DNA of 40,516 nt from a bacterium (lineage in GTDB: Bacteria > 4484-113 > JAFGCY01). Under the pieces are notes generated by a model. The model was given only the letters and a program-made list of their open reading frames with translations. It made no database searches and was not told the origin of the DNA. Positions 1 through 6,981 of this stretch are shown here, piece by piece; the first letter of the stretch is position 1; every line of letters begins with the position of its first letter. The stretch covers positions 1 through 40,516 of the forward strand of contig JAFGCY010000074.1 of NCBI GenBank assembly GCA_016932385.1. Reading direction: 5' to 3'. The position numbers and the translations under genes were made by a program.

Positions 1-255
1 CACCGCCAGATCGTTAACCGTGCCGCAAACCGCCAGCTTGCCGACATCTCCGCCCGGAAAGCGCCAGGGATGCACTACGTAGCTGTCCGTGGTGAACACC
101 AGCTGCGCGCCGGGCTCGGCCAGGGCATCAGGCAGCAGCGCCGCATCCTCCAGGCAATCCAGGAGCGGATTGCTCAATCGCGCACGCACCTGCTCAATCA
201 GGTCACGCTGCTCGCCGCCGCCGCCGCCGGCTCCCAGGCCGATGATCTCAGCCAT
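1..255 (-). CDS. hypE: HypE, hydrogenase maturation protein, N-terminal part (runs off window)
   Basis: HypE dehydrates the carbamoyl group received from HypF to the thiocyanate that becomes the CN ligand of the [NiFe]-hydrogenase iron. Only the first 85 codons are here. They include a Gly-rich start (GLGAGGGGEQ), the FTTDSYVV segment, FPGGDVGKLAVCGTVNDLAV and no interruption. These match the conserved N-terminal AIRS-like ATP-binding domain of the family. The ATG overlaps the end of hypD by 8 bases, as expected for a coupled operon. The C-terminal half with the terminal cysteine is outside the window, so completeness cannot be judged. Confidence 0.93.
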   Translation of the reverse strand, partial: MAEIIGLGAGGGGGEQRDLIEQVRARLSNPLLDCLEDAALLPDALAEPGAQLVFTTDSYVVHPWRFPGGDVGKLAVCGTVNDLAV

Positions 256-1366
256 CGCCCCCTCCCATGCCATGATATTTGTGGTATGCGCGGCAGGAGC
301 CCTCCTGGCTGACCATGCAGGCTCCCAGCGGATGGGCCGGCGTACAGGATGTGCCGAAACAGGCGCACGCCGGCGGCTGGAGCTTGCCGATCAGCACCTC
401 GCCACAACGACAGGCCGCCAGCGCCGGATCCGCCACCGGCGGCGTGAACTCCGGCAGTTGCGCGCGGATATCGCGCTGGTGCCACTGCCGGCGCAACTCC
501 AGGCCGCTGTCCGGCAGTTCGCCGATGCCGCGCCAGCGCGCCGTGGCCGGCTCGAAATACCGGTCGATCAGTTGCAACGCCGCGGGATTGCCATCGGGCT
601 TCACAACACGCTCGTACATGTTGGCAACTTCACTGCGGCCACCGGCCACCTGCTCGGCCAACTCCACTACGCCGCGCAGGATGTCCACCGGCTCGAAACC
701 CGTGATCGCGCAGGGCTTGCCCCGTTGGCTGGCAACCGGCTCGTAGGCTCGCGCGCCGATCACCACGCTGACGTGTCCCGGGCATAGGAAACCATCGAGC
801 CGCAACTCGGGATGCCCCGCCAGCCACATCAGTGGTACCGGAATCGTCTTGTGCAGCGGGAAGATGAAGAAGTTGGCGAAACCGGATTCCTCGGCCGTCT
901 GCAGGGCATATGCGATCGAGGGCACGGTGGTCTCGAAGCCGACGGCCAGGAACACCACGCGGCGGTCCGGCTGCAGCTGCGCCAGCTTCACGGCGTCCAG
1001 CGCCGAATAGACAATGCGCACATCGGCCCCTTCGGCCTTCAGCCGTCCCAGGCTGGTCTTGGTGCCCGGCACGCGGATCATGTCGCCGAAGGTCGCCAGC
1101 GTCACGTCCGGTTCCGCCGCCACGGCGAAAGCGTGGTCCAGGTCGGCCTGGGCCGTCACGCAGACCGGACAGCCCGGTCCGCTGACCAGTTCCACGCCGC
1201 ACTCGCTCAACAGCGGCCTGAGGCCGGTCTCGAACAGGGCCATCGTGTGGGTACCGCAGACTTCCATCAACCGCAGCGGTTGCGTGACTATGCTTTCCAG
1301 CCGCGCCAGCAAACGCCGCACCAGTACGGGATCACCAAAACTGTCCTGCCAGCCGGCCTCAGTCAA
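248..1366 (-). CDS. hypD: HypD, hydrogenase maturation iron-sulfur protein
   Basis: HypD works with HypC as the scaffold on which the Fe(CN)2CO unit of [NiFe]-hydrogenase is assembled in the cytoplasm. The 372-residue product has the usual family length. Diagnostic motifs are CGTHT at about 37-41, GPGCPVCVT at about 63-71, the GFETT segment, and a C-terminal cysteine-rich part (CRCGEVLIG, CFGTSC, GACMVS, then a further Cys) that binds the [4Fe-4S] cluster. The start overlaps the hypC end by 8 bases and the stop overlaps the hypE start by 8 bases. The gene appears intact. Confidence 0.97.
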   Translation of the reverse strand: MTEAGWQDSFGDPVLVRRLLARLESIVTQPLRLMEVCGTHTMALFETGLRPLLSECGVELVSGPGCPVCVTAQADLDHAFAVAAEPDVTLATFGDMIRVPGTKTSLGRLKAEGADVRIVYSALDAVKLAQLQPDRRVVFLAVGFETTVPSIAYALQTAEESGFANFFIFPLHKTIPVPLMWLAGHPELRLDGFLCPGHVSVVIGARAYEPVASQRGKPCAITGFEPVDILRGVVELAEQVAGGRSEVANMYERVVKPDGNPAALQLIDRYFEPATARWRGIGELPDSGLELRRQWHQRDIRAQLPEFTPPVADPALAACRCGEVLIGKLQPPACACFGTSCTPAHPLGACMVSQEGSCRAYHKYHGMGGGDG

Positions 1367-1616
1367 GCCCCGCCCCCTCGGGCCCGATCTCCTCGTCGGC
1401 CAGGTCCGCGTAAACCTCGCGGATCAGTTCCAGCGTGCGCTCGGCCTCTGCCACGTCGATCACCTGGATGGCCATGCCGGCATGAACCAGCACGTACTCG
1501 TCAACGGCCACCTGCGGCGTCAGCGCGGTGCCGATCCGCCGCTTCACCCCGCCGAAATCGACCGTCGCGAACGCGCCGTTCAACTCCAGTACACGCCCCG
1601 GTATGGCTAAGCACAT
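1359..1616 (-). CDS. hypC: HypC/HybG-type hydrogenase maturation chaperone
   Basis: This is a small chaperone that partners HypD and delivers the Fe(CN)2CO group to the hydrogenase large-subunit precursor. The 85-residue protein starts MCLAIPGRV. The essential Cys2 is present, and the YVLVHAGMAI segment carries the conserved His (about residue 45). I chose the ATG at 1616 because family members begin exactly at this MC; a longer reading frame exists upstream but is not family-like. No Shine-Dalgarno precedes the ATG. Instead a -10-like TATCAT lies 7 bases upstream, so a leaderless internal transcript is possible besides readthrough from hypA, which ends 41 bases upstream. Confidence 0.95.
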   Translation of the reverse strand: MCLAIPGRVLELNGAFATVDFGGVKRRIGTALTPQVAVDEYVLVHAGMAIQVIDVAEAERTLELIREVYADLADEEIGPEGAGLD

Positions 1617-1623
1617 GGGGTAT

Positions 1624-1629
1624 ATGATA
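1624..1629 (-). promoter_or_regulatory. Possible -10 element for a leaderless hypC transcript
   Basis: TATCAT on the minus strand sits 7 bases before the hypC ATG, inside the small palindrome GGTATCATATACC. The spacing would place the transcription start at or next to the A of ATG. No convincing -35 was found. This is inference from spacing. Confidence 0.3.
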
Positions 1630-1657
1630 CCGGAGCGCGCCGCGCACGGCCAAACGG

Positions 1658-2002
1658 CTACTCCCCGCTGATACTCGTCACCATAAACTCCAGGCCGCCC
1701 ATGATGCGCAGGCCCAGGGCCTGGCAGGCCGGGCAGATGCGGATGTAGTCGGTGACGGGGCCGCTGAAGCCGCAATTGGCGCAAGCGGCATGGGCTGGGA
1801 TTGAGTTGATCAGGAGTGCTGCGCCCGTCGTCAGCTCACTGGTCGTCTTAAGGTGCTTCCAGGCGAACTCCAGCGCTTCCAGGTGCACGCCCGCCGCCTG
1901 GCCGACGTCGAGGCGCACTTCCCCGACCGCCGTCAACCCGTGCTCCCGCGCGGAGTCGATCACGATCTCGAGGATATTCTGCGCCAGCGAAAACTCGTGC
2001 AC
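1658..2002 (-). CDS. hypA: HypA, nickel insertion metallochaperone
   Basis: HypA, with HypB, loads nickel into the [NiFe]-hydrogenase large subunit. The 114-residue product has the nickel-binding N-terminus MHEFSLAQ (His2) and the zinc-ribbon pairs CANC (Cys74, Cys77) and CPAC (Cys90, Cys93). The start codon is GTG at 2002, fixed by the family's invariant MHE start. A -10-like TATTAT ends 6 bases before it and no Shine-Dalgarno is visible, so the gene may be read from a leaderless mRNA. It heads the minus-strand run hypA-hypC-hypD-hypE. hypB is divergent. Confidence 0.95.
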   Translation of the reverse strand: MHEFSLAQNILEIVIDSAREHGLTAVGEVRLDVGQAAGVHLEALEFAWKHLKTTSELTTGAALLINSIPAHAACANCGFSGPVTDYIRICPACQALGLRIMGGLEFMVTSISGE

Positions 2003-2005
2003 GCA

Positions 2006-2014
2006 ACTATAATA
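2006..2014. promoter_or_regulatory. Overlapping divergent -10 elements between hypA and hypB
   Basis: On the plus strand TATAAT (2008-2013) can serve hypB, about 57 bases before its ATG. On the minus strand the same bases read TATTATAGT and lie directly before the hypA GTG. One near-symmetric AT-rich patch could therefore serve as the -10 of both divergent hyp transcripts. The -35 regions are weak on both sides, so an activator may be needed. This is inference. Confidence 0.5.
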
Positions 2015-2070
2015 CTGCCAGGAACCCAGGCCGCCGTCCCGACCATGTCGCGGCCAGGCGGGAGCAAGTG

Positions 2071-2736
2071 ATGCCCATCGATATCGTCGTAATGAAGGCC
2101 GTGAACGCGGAGAACGATGCCCGTGCCCGCGAGGTCCGCACGCAACTTACCGAACGCGGCATCCTGGGACTGAACTTCATGTCCAGCCCGGGCAGCGGCA
2201 AAACCTCGCTGCTGGAGGAAACGATCAAGCGGCTGACCGGCGAGCTGCGTTTCGCCGTGATCGAGGGCGATGTGTTCACGGCGATGGACGCCGAGCGGAT
2301 CGCCCGGCACGGCGTCGAGGTTATCCAGCTCAATACCGAAGGCAGCTGCCACCTGACGGCGCACATGATCCTCGAAGTTCTACCCAGGCTGAACCTGGAC
2401 GGTATCGACATTCTGGCCATCGAGAACATCGGCAACCTGATCTGCCCGACCAGCTACGATCTGGGCGAGCACCGCCGCGTGGCCTGCCTGTCGACGGCCG
2501 AAGGCGAGGACAAAGTCGACAAGTATCCCAAGCTGTTCTCGATCAGCGATATCAATCTGCTGACCAAGGCCGACCTGGCCCCGCATGTCAATTTCGACCT
2601 GGATCGCGTCGCGGCGAAACTGGCGGCGTTGAACACCAAGGCTCCGGTCATCACCACCAGTGTGAATACCGGTGAGGGTTTGGACGCCTGGAGTGACTGG
2701 CTCAGGCAAGGCTGCCGCGAAGCAGCGGCTCGCTAA
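2071..2736 (+). CDS. hypB: HypB, hydrogenase nickel-incorporation GTPase
   Basis: HypB is a G3E-family GTPase that drives nickel delivery with HypA. In the 221-residue product the Walker A motif SSPGSGKT is at about 38-45, EGDVFTAMDAERI at about 65-77, and the metal-site region NTEGSCHL with Cys93-His94. ENIGNLICP and TKADL (guanine specificity) follow. There is no N-terminal CxxCGC nickel motif and no His-rich stretch, so this is the short HypB type. The ATG at 2071 is preferred over the adjacent in-frame GTG at 2068 because GGAG at 2061-2064 is spaced properly only for the ATG. It is transcribed divergently from hypA-C-D-E. Confidence 0.95.
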   Translation: MPIDIVVMKAVNAENDARAREVRTQLTERGILGLNFMSSPGSGKTSLLEETIKRLTGELRFAVIEGDVFTAMDAERIARHGVEVIQLNTEGSCHLTAHMILEVLPRLNLDGIDILAIENIGNLICPTSYDLGEHRRVACLSTAEGEDKVDKYPKLFSISDINLLTKADLAPHVNFDLDRVAAKLAALNTKAPVITTSVNTGEGLDAWSDWLRQGCREAAAR

Positions 2737-2816
2737 CCGGTTCGGCGCATGGCCGGCTCCCGCGGTCAAGCTGCCGGTCTGCCGTACTGGAACTCCAAAG
2801 CGCGCGGTTGAACTGC

Positions 2817-2822
2817 TATAGT
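2817..2822 (+). promoter_or_regulatory. Putative extended -10 promoter before the histidine kinase
   Basis: TGcTATAGT: TATAGT with the extended TG one base upstream, about 50 bases before the GTG start. The -35 is weak, as expected for an extended -10 promoter. Confidence 0.45.
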
Positions 2823-2873
2823 GTTAGGACCAGCTAGAAGCGGCTAAACTGGTTACTGCACAGGAGAAACAGC

Positions 2874-4805
2874 GTGGCCGAAGAAACCACCGGGAAGGTC
2901 CAGCAACTGAGACAGGCATTCGATGTGCTCAGTAAGGATGCGGCCTGGTGGCGCTCGTTGATCAGCAACTCGCCGTGTTTCATCACGATCGTCGATTCCG
3001 ATTACAAAATAGTTTACATAAACCATGTCGCCGGCGGCGCTCGGATCGATCAGGTGCTGGCCAGCAGCATCTTTGACTTCATCGAGCCACGATTTCACGA
3101 TCAGGCCCGGCAAGCCATCAACAGCGTGTTGGCCACCGGACAGCCGGCCGTTTTTACCGCCTTGATCAAAGCGCCGGATGGCACCGATGCTTGGCTGGAA
3201 AGCAACGTGGGGCCGGTTTACCTCGAGGACGAGATCCAGGCTGTGTCAATCATTTCCCAGGATGTGACGGCGATCAGGCGCGCCCAGCGCGACCAGCAGG
3301 CGCGCAAAGAGCTCTACGAGCACCTGATCAGCAGTATGGGCGAAGGCCTGGCGACCGCCGACGTCAACGACTTTTTCATCTTTGCCAATCCGGCGGCGGA
3401 ACGAATCTTCGGTGTTCCCGAAGGAACACTGGTCGGCCGCAGCATAAATGAGTTCCTCACGACCGAGAACTTCAAGCGCATGCAAAACATGACGCACATT
3501 CGCCGCGCCGGCCAGACGACGAACTATGAATTGCCGATCACACGGCCAGACGGCCAGCAACGCGTGTTGCGCATCACCGGCAGTCCCAGTTTCGACGGCG
3601 ATGGCGAATTCCAGGGCGGAATCGGCATTATCCGCGATATTACCGAGAACAAAATCCTGGAGGACCAACTACGCCAGAAACAAAAACTGGAGGCTATTGG
3701 CACGCTGGCCGGCGGTATCGCCCATGACTTCAACAACATCCTCTTCACGATCATGGGCAACGCTGAACTGATTCTTGAAACCGCCAAGGAATACGGTTTC
3801 TCCCACCATAACATCAAGAATATCCTGGCTGCGTCCGTCCGCGCGTCCAAACTGATTCGCCAGTTACTGGCCTTCGCCCGGCCAACGCGCGACAAGCGCC
3901 GTCCCGTCAGCCTGAACACAATCCTGGACGAAACGCTGAAAATGGTCCGTGCCACGCTGCCGACTACGGTGCGCATCGAGAAGCACATCTACGCGCCGGA
4001 AGCACTGGTGCTGGCCGACAGCACGGAATTGCACCAAGTTCTACTAAATCTGTTCACTAATGCCAATCAGGCGATGACCGGCAGTAACGGAGTACTCACT
4101 GTCATGCTGGACTGCATTGTCCCGGACACCGCGCTGCTGGAAAGCCTGCCGGAGTTGACCACCACTGAATACGTACTGCTCAGCGTCAGCGATAACGGCA
4201 TGGGCATGGACGAGAACACGATGCAGCGCGTGTTCGAGCCGTTCTTTACAACACGCGATATCGGCGAGGGTTCCGGCATGGGATTGGCGGTGGTGCACGG
4301 GATTGTCTCATCCCTGGACGGCGCGATCACCGTCGAAAGCCACCTGGGCCAAGGCACCACTTTCCATATTTACCTGCCGCGCTGCGATGAAGCGCTCTGG
4401 GAAGAGCTCGTACCGCGCACGGTTACCCTCGGCGGCACCGAACACATCTTGCTTGTCGACGACGACCCGCGCATCGTGGAGATCGTTAAGGAGTTGCTCG
4501 TGCTGTTAGGCTATCAAGTCACAGCCTGCACGGACAGCCGCAAAGCTCTGGAGTTATTCAAGGCCGACCAGCAAGCCTACGACTTGGTGCTGACTGATCA
4601 GACAATGCCGGATCTGACTGGTGCCGAGTTGGCCGAGCAGCTGCTGTCCCTGCGGCCGGATCTGCCAGTCGTGCTCATGACCGGTTACAGCCAGCGGCTG
4701 TCTCCGGAGGAAGCGCATCTGAAGGGTATTCGCGACTACCTGCTCAAACCGGTGTCCAAACAGAACCTGGCCAAAGCCATCCGCCAGGCCTTGCCTGAAC
4801 CTTAG
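2874..4805 (+). CDS. PAS-PAS hybrid sensor histidine kinase with C-terminal receiver
   Basis: This 643-residue soluble signalling protein has no membrane segment. Two PAS domains (about 22-135 and 145-260) precede the dimerisation/phosphoacceptor helix LAGGIAHDFNNIL with His284. The HATPase domain has an N-box at about 388-400 (LLNLFTNANQA), a G1 box (DNGMGM, about 440-445) and a G2 box (GSGMGLAVV, about 467-475). The receiver domain starts near 522, with the acidic triad DDD at 529-531, phosphoacceptor Asp575 (VLTDQTMPD) and Lys625 (LLKP). The start is GTG, with AGGAGA at a good distance. No cognate regulator or output gene is adjacent, so the signal and target are unknown. Being soluble, it probably senses a cytoplasmic cue such as redox state or a ligand. 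Confidence 0.95.
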   Translation: MAEETTGKVQQLRQAFDVLSKDAAWWRSLISNSPCFITIVDSDYKIVYINHVAGGARIDQVLASSIFDFIEPRFHDQARQAINSVLATGQPAVFTALIKAPDGTDAWLESNVGPVYLEDEIQAVSIISQDVTAIRRAQRDQQARKELYEHLISSMGEGLATADVNDFFIFANPAAERIFGVPEGTLVGRSINEFLTTENFKRMQNMTHIRRAGQTTNYELPITRPDGQQRVLRITGSPSFDGDGEFQGGIGIIRDITENKILEDQLRQKQKLEAIGTLAGGIAHDFNNILFTIMGNAELILETAKEYGFSHHNIKNILAASVRASKLIRQLLAFARPTRDKRRPVSLNTILDETLKMVRATLPTTVRIEKHIYAPEALVLADSTELHQVLLNLFTNANQAMTGSNGVLTVMLDCIVPDTALLESLPELTTTEYVLLSVSDNGMGMDENTMQRVFEPFFTTRDIGEGSGMGLAVVHGIVSSLDGAITVESHLGQGTTFHIYLPRCDEALWEELVPRTVTLGGTEHILLVDDDPRIVEIVKELLVLLGYQVTACTDSRKALELFKADQQAYDLVLTDQTMPDLTGAELAEQLLSLRPDLPVVLMTGYSQRLSPEEAHLKGIRDYLLKPVSKQNLAKAIRQALPEP

Positions 4806-4900
4806 CGCGTTTTACCACTAAAACCGCCGTCGGCTCGAACATTCTCGCCACAGGCCGCGACATCTGTAATAATCTCTCCAGACGGCGACGGGAGATCGAA

Positions 4901-5644
4901 ATGGACAGCCAGCACTTCATCGATCAGTGGAATAAGTACTTCCCCGGGGCAGAGCTGCCACTGGGATTCTATTACGCCGCAGAACCTGGCGAGGTTACGC
5001 TTGCTGACAACGCCGACAAACACCGTTGCGTGATTTGCGATCTGGCGAAGGTCCGGCGCGGCAGCCCCTTGGCTTTCAACTACGAACGGCTTGGCTGTGC
5101 CGGCGGCCGGCGCTATTTCGGCTTTTCACGCGATCTGGCGCCGCGCTTCGAGTACTTCCTTTCCTGCGGGATCGCAGGGGAACTGGAAGGTGAGCGTTAC
5201 AAGCGCTCACCGGAACTGGTCAAGGAGCTGTTGACGATCCTGCCCGAATTCGCTGCACCTTCGAAATACATTATCTTCAAGCGCTGGGACCAGTTGGCGG
5301 ATGAGGACCAGCCCATCGCGGCGATCTTCTTCGCGACGCCGGATGTCCTATCCGGCCTGTTCACGCTGGCTGGGTTCGACCAGTCCGCCTTGGAAGCCAT
5401 TTACACGCCTTTCAGCGCCGGCTGCGGCTCGATCGTCCATTATCCCTATATCGAGGCGACGACGGGCAGCAACCGGCCCGTGCTCGGGATGTTCGATGTC
5501 AGCGCCCGACCCTGCGTACCGGCCAACGTGCTGACCCTGACCATCCCGCTGGCCAAGCTGGAGAGCATGGTTGGATACATGGACGAGAGTTTCCTGATCA
5601 CCGAGTCCTGGAACAAGGTGCGTAAGCGGATCGCTGAGAAATAG
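4901..5644 (+). CDS. DUF169 family protein
   Basis: The 247-residue protein resembles DUF169 (COG2043) proteins. It has an N-terminal PLGFYYA segment followed by CVICDLAK, RGSPLAFNYERLGCAGG, and the later TPFSAGCGSIVHYPY and RPCVPANVLTLTIP blocks. Four or more conserved-looking cysteines (in CVIC, GCAGG, SAGCG, RPC) hint at metal or cofactor binding. The biochemical role of the family is not established, although members are common in anaerobes. A Shine-Dalgarno GGGAG precedes the ATG, and a TAATAAT -10-like patch lies near 4867. It stands alone between the kinase and the GNAT gene. Confidence 0.8.
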   Translation: MDSQHFIDQWNKYFPGAELPLGFYYAAEPGEVTLADNADKHRCVICDLAKVRRGSPLAFNYERLGCAGGRRYFGFSRDLAPRFEYFLSCGIAGELEGERYKRSPELVKELLTILPEFAAPSKYIIFKRWDQLADEDQPIAAIFFATPDVLSGLFTLAGFDQSALEAIYTPFSAGCGSIVHYPYIEATTGSNRPVLGMFDVSARPCVPANVLTLTIPLAKLESMVGYMDESFLITESWNKVRKRIAEK

Positions 5645-5672
5645 CGGCTTGCCGGATCTGGCAACGGCTGGT

Positions 5673-5701
5673 TTGCCGGCAGCTGAGATCCTGGGTATAG
5701 T
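5673..5701 (+). promoter_or_regulatory. Sigma70-type promoter before the structured leader and GNAT gene
   Basis: TTGCCG (5673-5678), a 17-base spacer and TATAGT (5696-5701). Predicted transcription start is near 5708, which would give a leader of about 195 bases before the GNAT start at 5903. Confidence 0.6.
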
Positions 5702-5728
5702 ACTAGCAAACCCATTGGGAGCAACGCA

Positions 5729-5800
5729 ATGAGCATCCAGGTTCAGGAACCGGCGGCTGACGGGGCGTCAGCGCGTCCTCGGCCGCACCTGCCCGCCTGA
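5729..5800 (+). CDS. Short 23-residue ORF in the leader region
   Basis: This 23-codon ORF starts at an ATG with GGGAG (5717-5721) exactly 7 bases upstream, one of the better ribosome-binding sites in the neighbourhood. The product is hydrophilic and begins MSIQVQEPAADGASARPRP. It has no signal or membrane segment and no recognisable family. The ORF covers the 5' arm and loop of an 11-bp inverted repeat, and its stop codon falls in the 3' arm, so translation would open the stem. It could be a leader peptide or a chance ORF. Confidence 0.35.
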   Translation: MSIQVQEPAADGASARPRPHLPA

Positions 5801-5806
5801 ACCTGG
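5737..5806 (+). ncRNA. Candidate structured leader RNA (perfect 11-bp outer stem)
   Basis: CCAGGTTCAGG (5737-5747) and CCTGAACCTGG (5796-5806) are perfect inverted repeats. They enclose a second hairpin, CTGACG-GGG-CGTCAG (5757-5771). A further hairpin, CCGAG-TTCT-CTCGG, follows near 5866-5879, just before the GNAT ribosome-binding site. The block lies downstream of a good promoter and upstream of the GNAT gene. It matches no riboswitch or sRNA class that I recognise. The pairing is seen directly; the RNA function is inferred. Confidence 0.4.
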
Positions 5807-5902
5807 TTGTGACGACTACGCGACTGCCCAACTCATCCACGACAGGCCGGCAGGTTTGACAGCACCGAGTTCTCTCGGCGCCCGGTAAATCAGGAGCAAG
5901 TT

Positions 5903-6856
5903 ATGAAGCCTGCCAACGCAAGTACAGAACAAATCACGATGCGCACCGCCCGGTCCGAAGATGACTTCTGGCTGGTCCGCCAGTTGCTGATCGACTGCTG
6001 GCACCAGGCCCCGCCGTTTTTCAACTGGGAGATCCGTCGCTGGGATGGCTCCTACCACCACAATGAGCAATCCGGTTTCGATGCGCGCTGGAACGGCGGC
6101 CGATCCGTCGGCCTCTGGGAAACCGCGGACGGGCGGCTGGCCGGAGCGATCCATCCCGAGAACAAGGGCAGTGCCTGGATCAACATCGATCCCGCCTACC
6201 GCCGCCTGGAACCAGAAATGCTGGACTGGGCCGAGGCCCACCTGCCCCACCCCGATAAGCATGGGTGCCGGCGGCTCAGTGTCTTCTGTTGGGAGTTCGA
6301 TCAGCTGCGGCGAGAGCTGCTGATCAGTCGGGGTTACCGGCAAACCGCGGTTGGCGAAGTGATGCGCGAAAAACCCTATACAAGCACCGAACCGCCGTCG
6401 CCGCGCATGCCGGAGGGATACGCGCTGCAGACGATCAGGCCGGGAAATCTCGAGGATTGTGGGTGTTATGCTCGGTTACTCAACGATGGCTTCCGTTGCG
6501 ATTTTCACAAGGCGCAGGAATTGGTCAATTTCACGCTGCATTCACCGTCCTTCCGCTCGGATCTGGAACTTGTCGCCGCCGCGCCGGATGGCAGCTTCGC
6601 CGCGTTGACCGGCATGATTTACGACGCGGACAACCGTTTCGGTTTATTCGAACCGGTCTGCGCCACCCGGGGCCCGCGACCACTGGGATTGACCGGCGCA
6701 CTGCTGGCCGAAGGCTACCGGCGCGTCCGCCTGCTTGGCGCTGAACACTGCTATGTGGGCACGGGGATCGGCATGGCCGCTAATAAGTTCTACGAAGCCT
6801 GTGGCTTCAAGATCATCCAGACCGGTTGGATGTGGACGAAGGAGATCCGTGCTTAG
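5903..6856 (+). CDS. GNAT-like acetyltransferase, two-domain
   Basis: The 317-residue protein has the layout of a tandem GNAT protein. The N-terminal half begins with the TMRTARSEDDFWLVRQLL entry helix of GNAT folds. The C-terminal half contains the acyl-CoA region VCATRGPRPLGLTGALLAEG and the motif-B signature ANKFYEACGF near the end. The pyrophosphate-binding loop is RGPRPLG, not the usual R/Q-x-x-G-x-G/A, so CoA binding may be weakened or the protein may belong to a divergent subfamily. AGGAG precedes the ATG. The substrate is unknown. The long structured leader upstream suggests post-transcriptional control. Confidence 0.75.
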   Translation: MKPANASTEQITMRTARSEDDFWLVRQLLIDCWHQAPPFFNWEIRRWDGSYHHNEQSGFDARWNGGRSVGLWETADGRLAGAIHPENKGSAWINIDPAYRRLEPEMLDWAEAHLPHPDKHGCRRLSVFCWEFDQLRRELLISRGYRQTAVGEVMREKPYTSTEPPSPRMPEGYALQTIRPGNLEDCGCYARLLNDGFRCDFHKAQELVNFTLHSPSFRSDLELVAAAPDGSFAALTGMIYDADNRFGLFEPVCATRGPRPLGLTGALLAEGYRRVRLLGAEHCYVGTGIGMAANKFYEACGFKIIQTGWMWTKEIRA

Positions 6857-6931
6857 CCCAATCGATTTCTTGTTGGCTGGCTAAGGCTATCGGGCGGTGA
6901 CCGACCAGTGTGAATTTTAGGATTTACGTGC

Positions 6932-6960
6932 TTGGCGGAATCCTCTCGAGTAATTAGAAT
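6932..6960 (+). promoter_or_regulatory. Sigma70-type promoter before the papain-like lipoprotein gene
   Basis: TTGGCG (6932-6937), a 17-base spacer and TAGAAT (6955-6960), about 20 bases before the ribosome-binding site GGAGG of the gene starting at 6982. Confidence 0.6.
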
Positions 6961-6981
6961 ATTCTGCACTGGAGGATGGCC

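Noticed and set aside
4809-4824. GTTTTA-CCAC-TAAAAC hairpin after the histidine kinase as a terminator
   Set aside because: AT-only short stem without a GC-rich part or T run; too weak to call.
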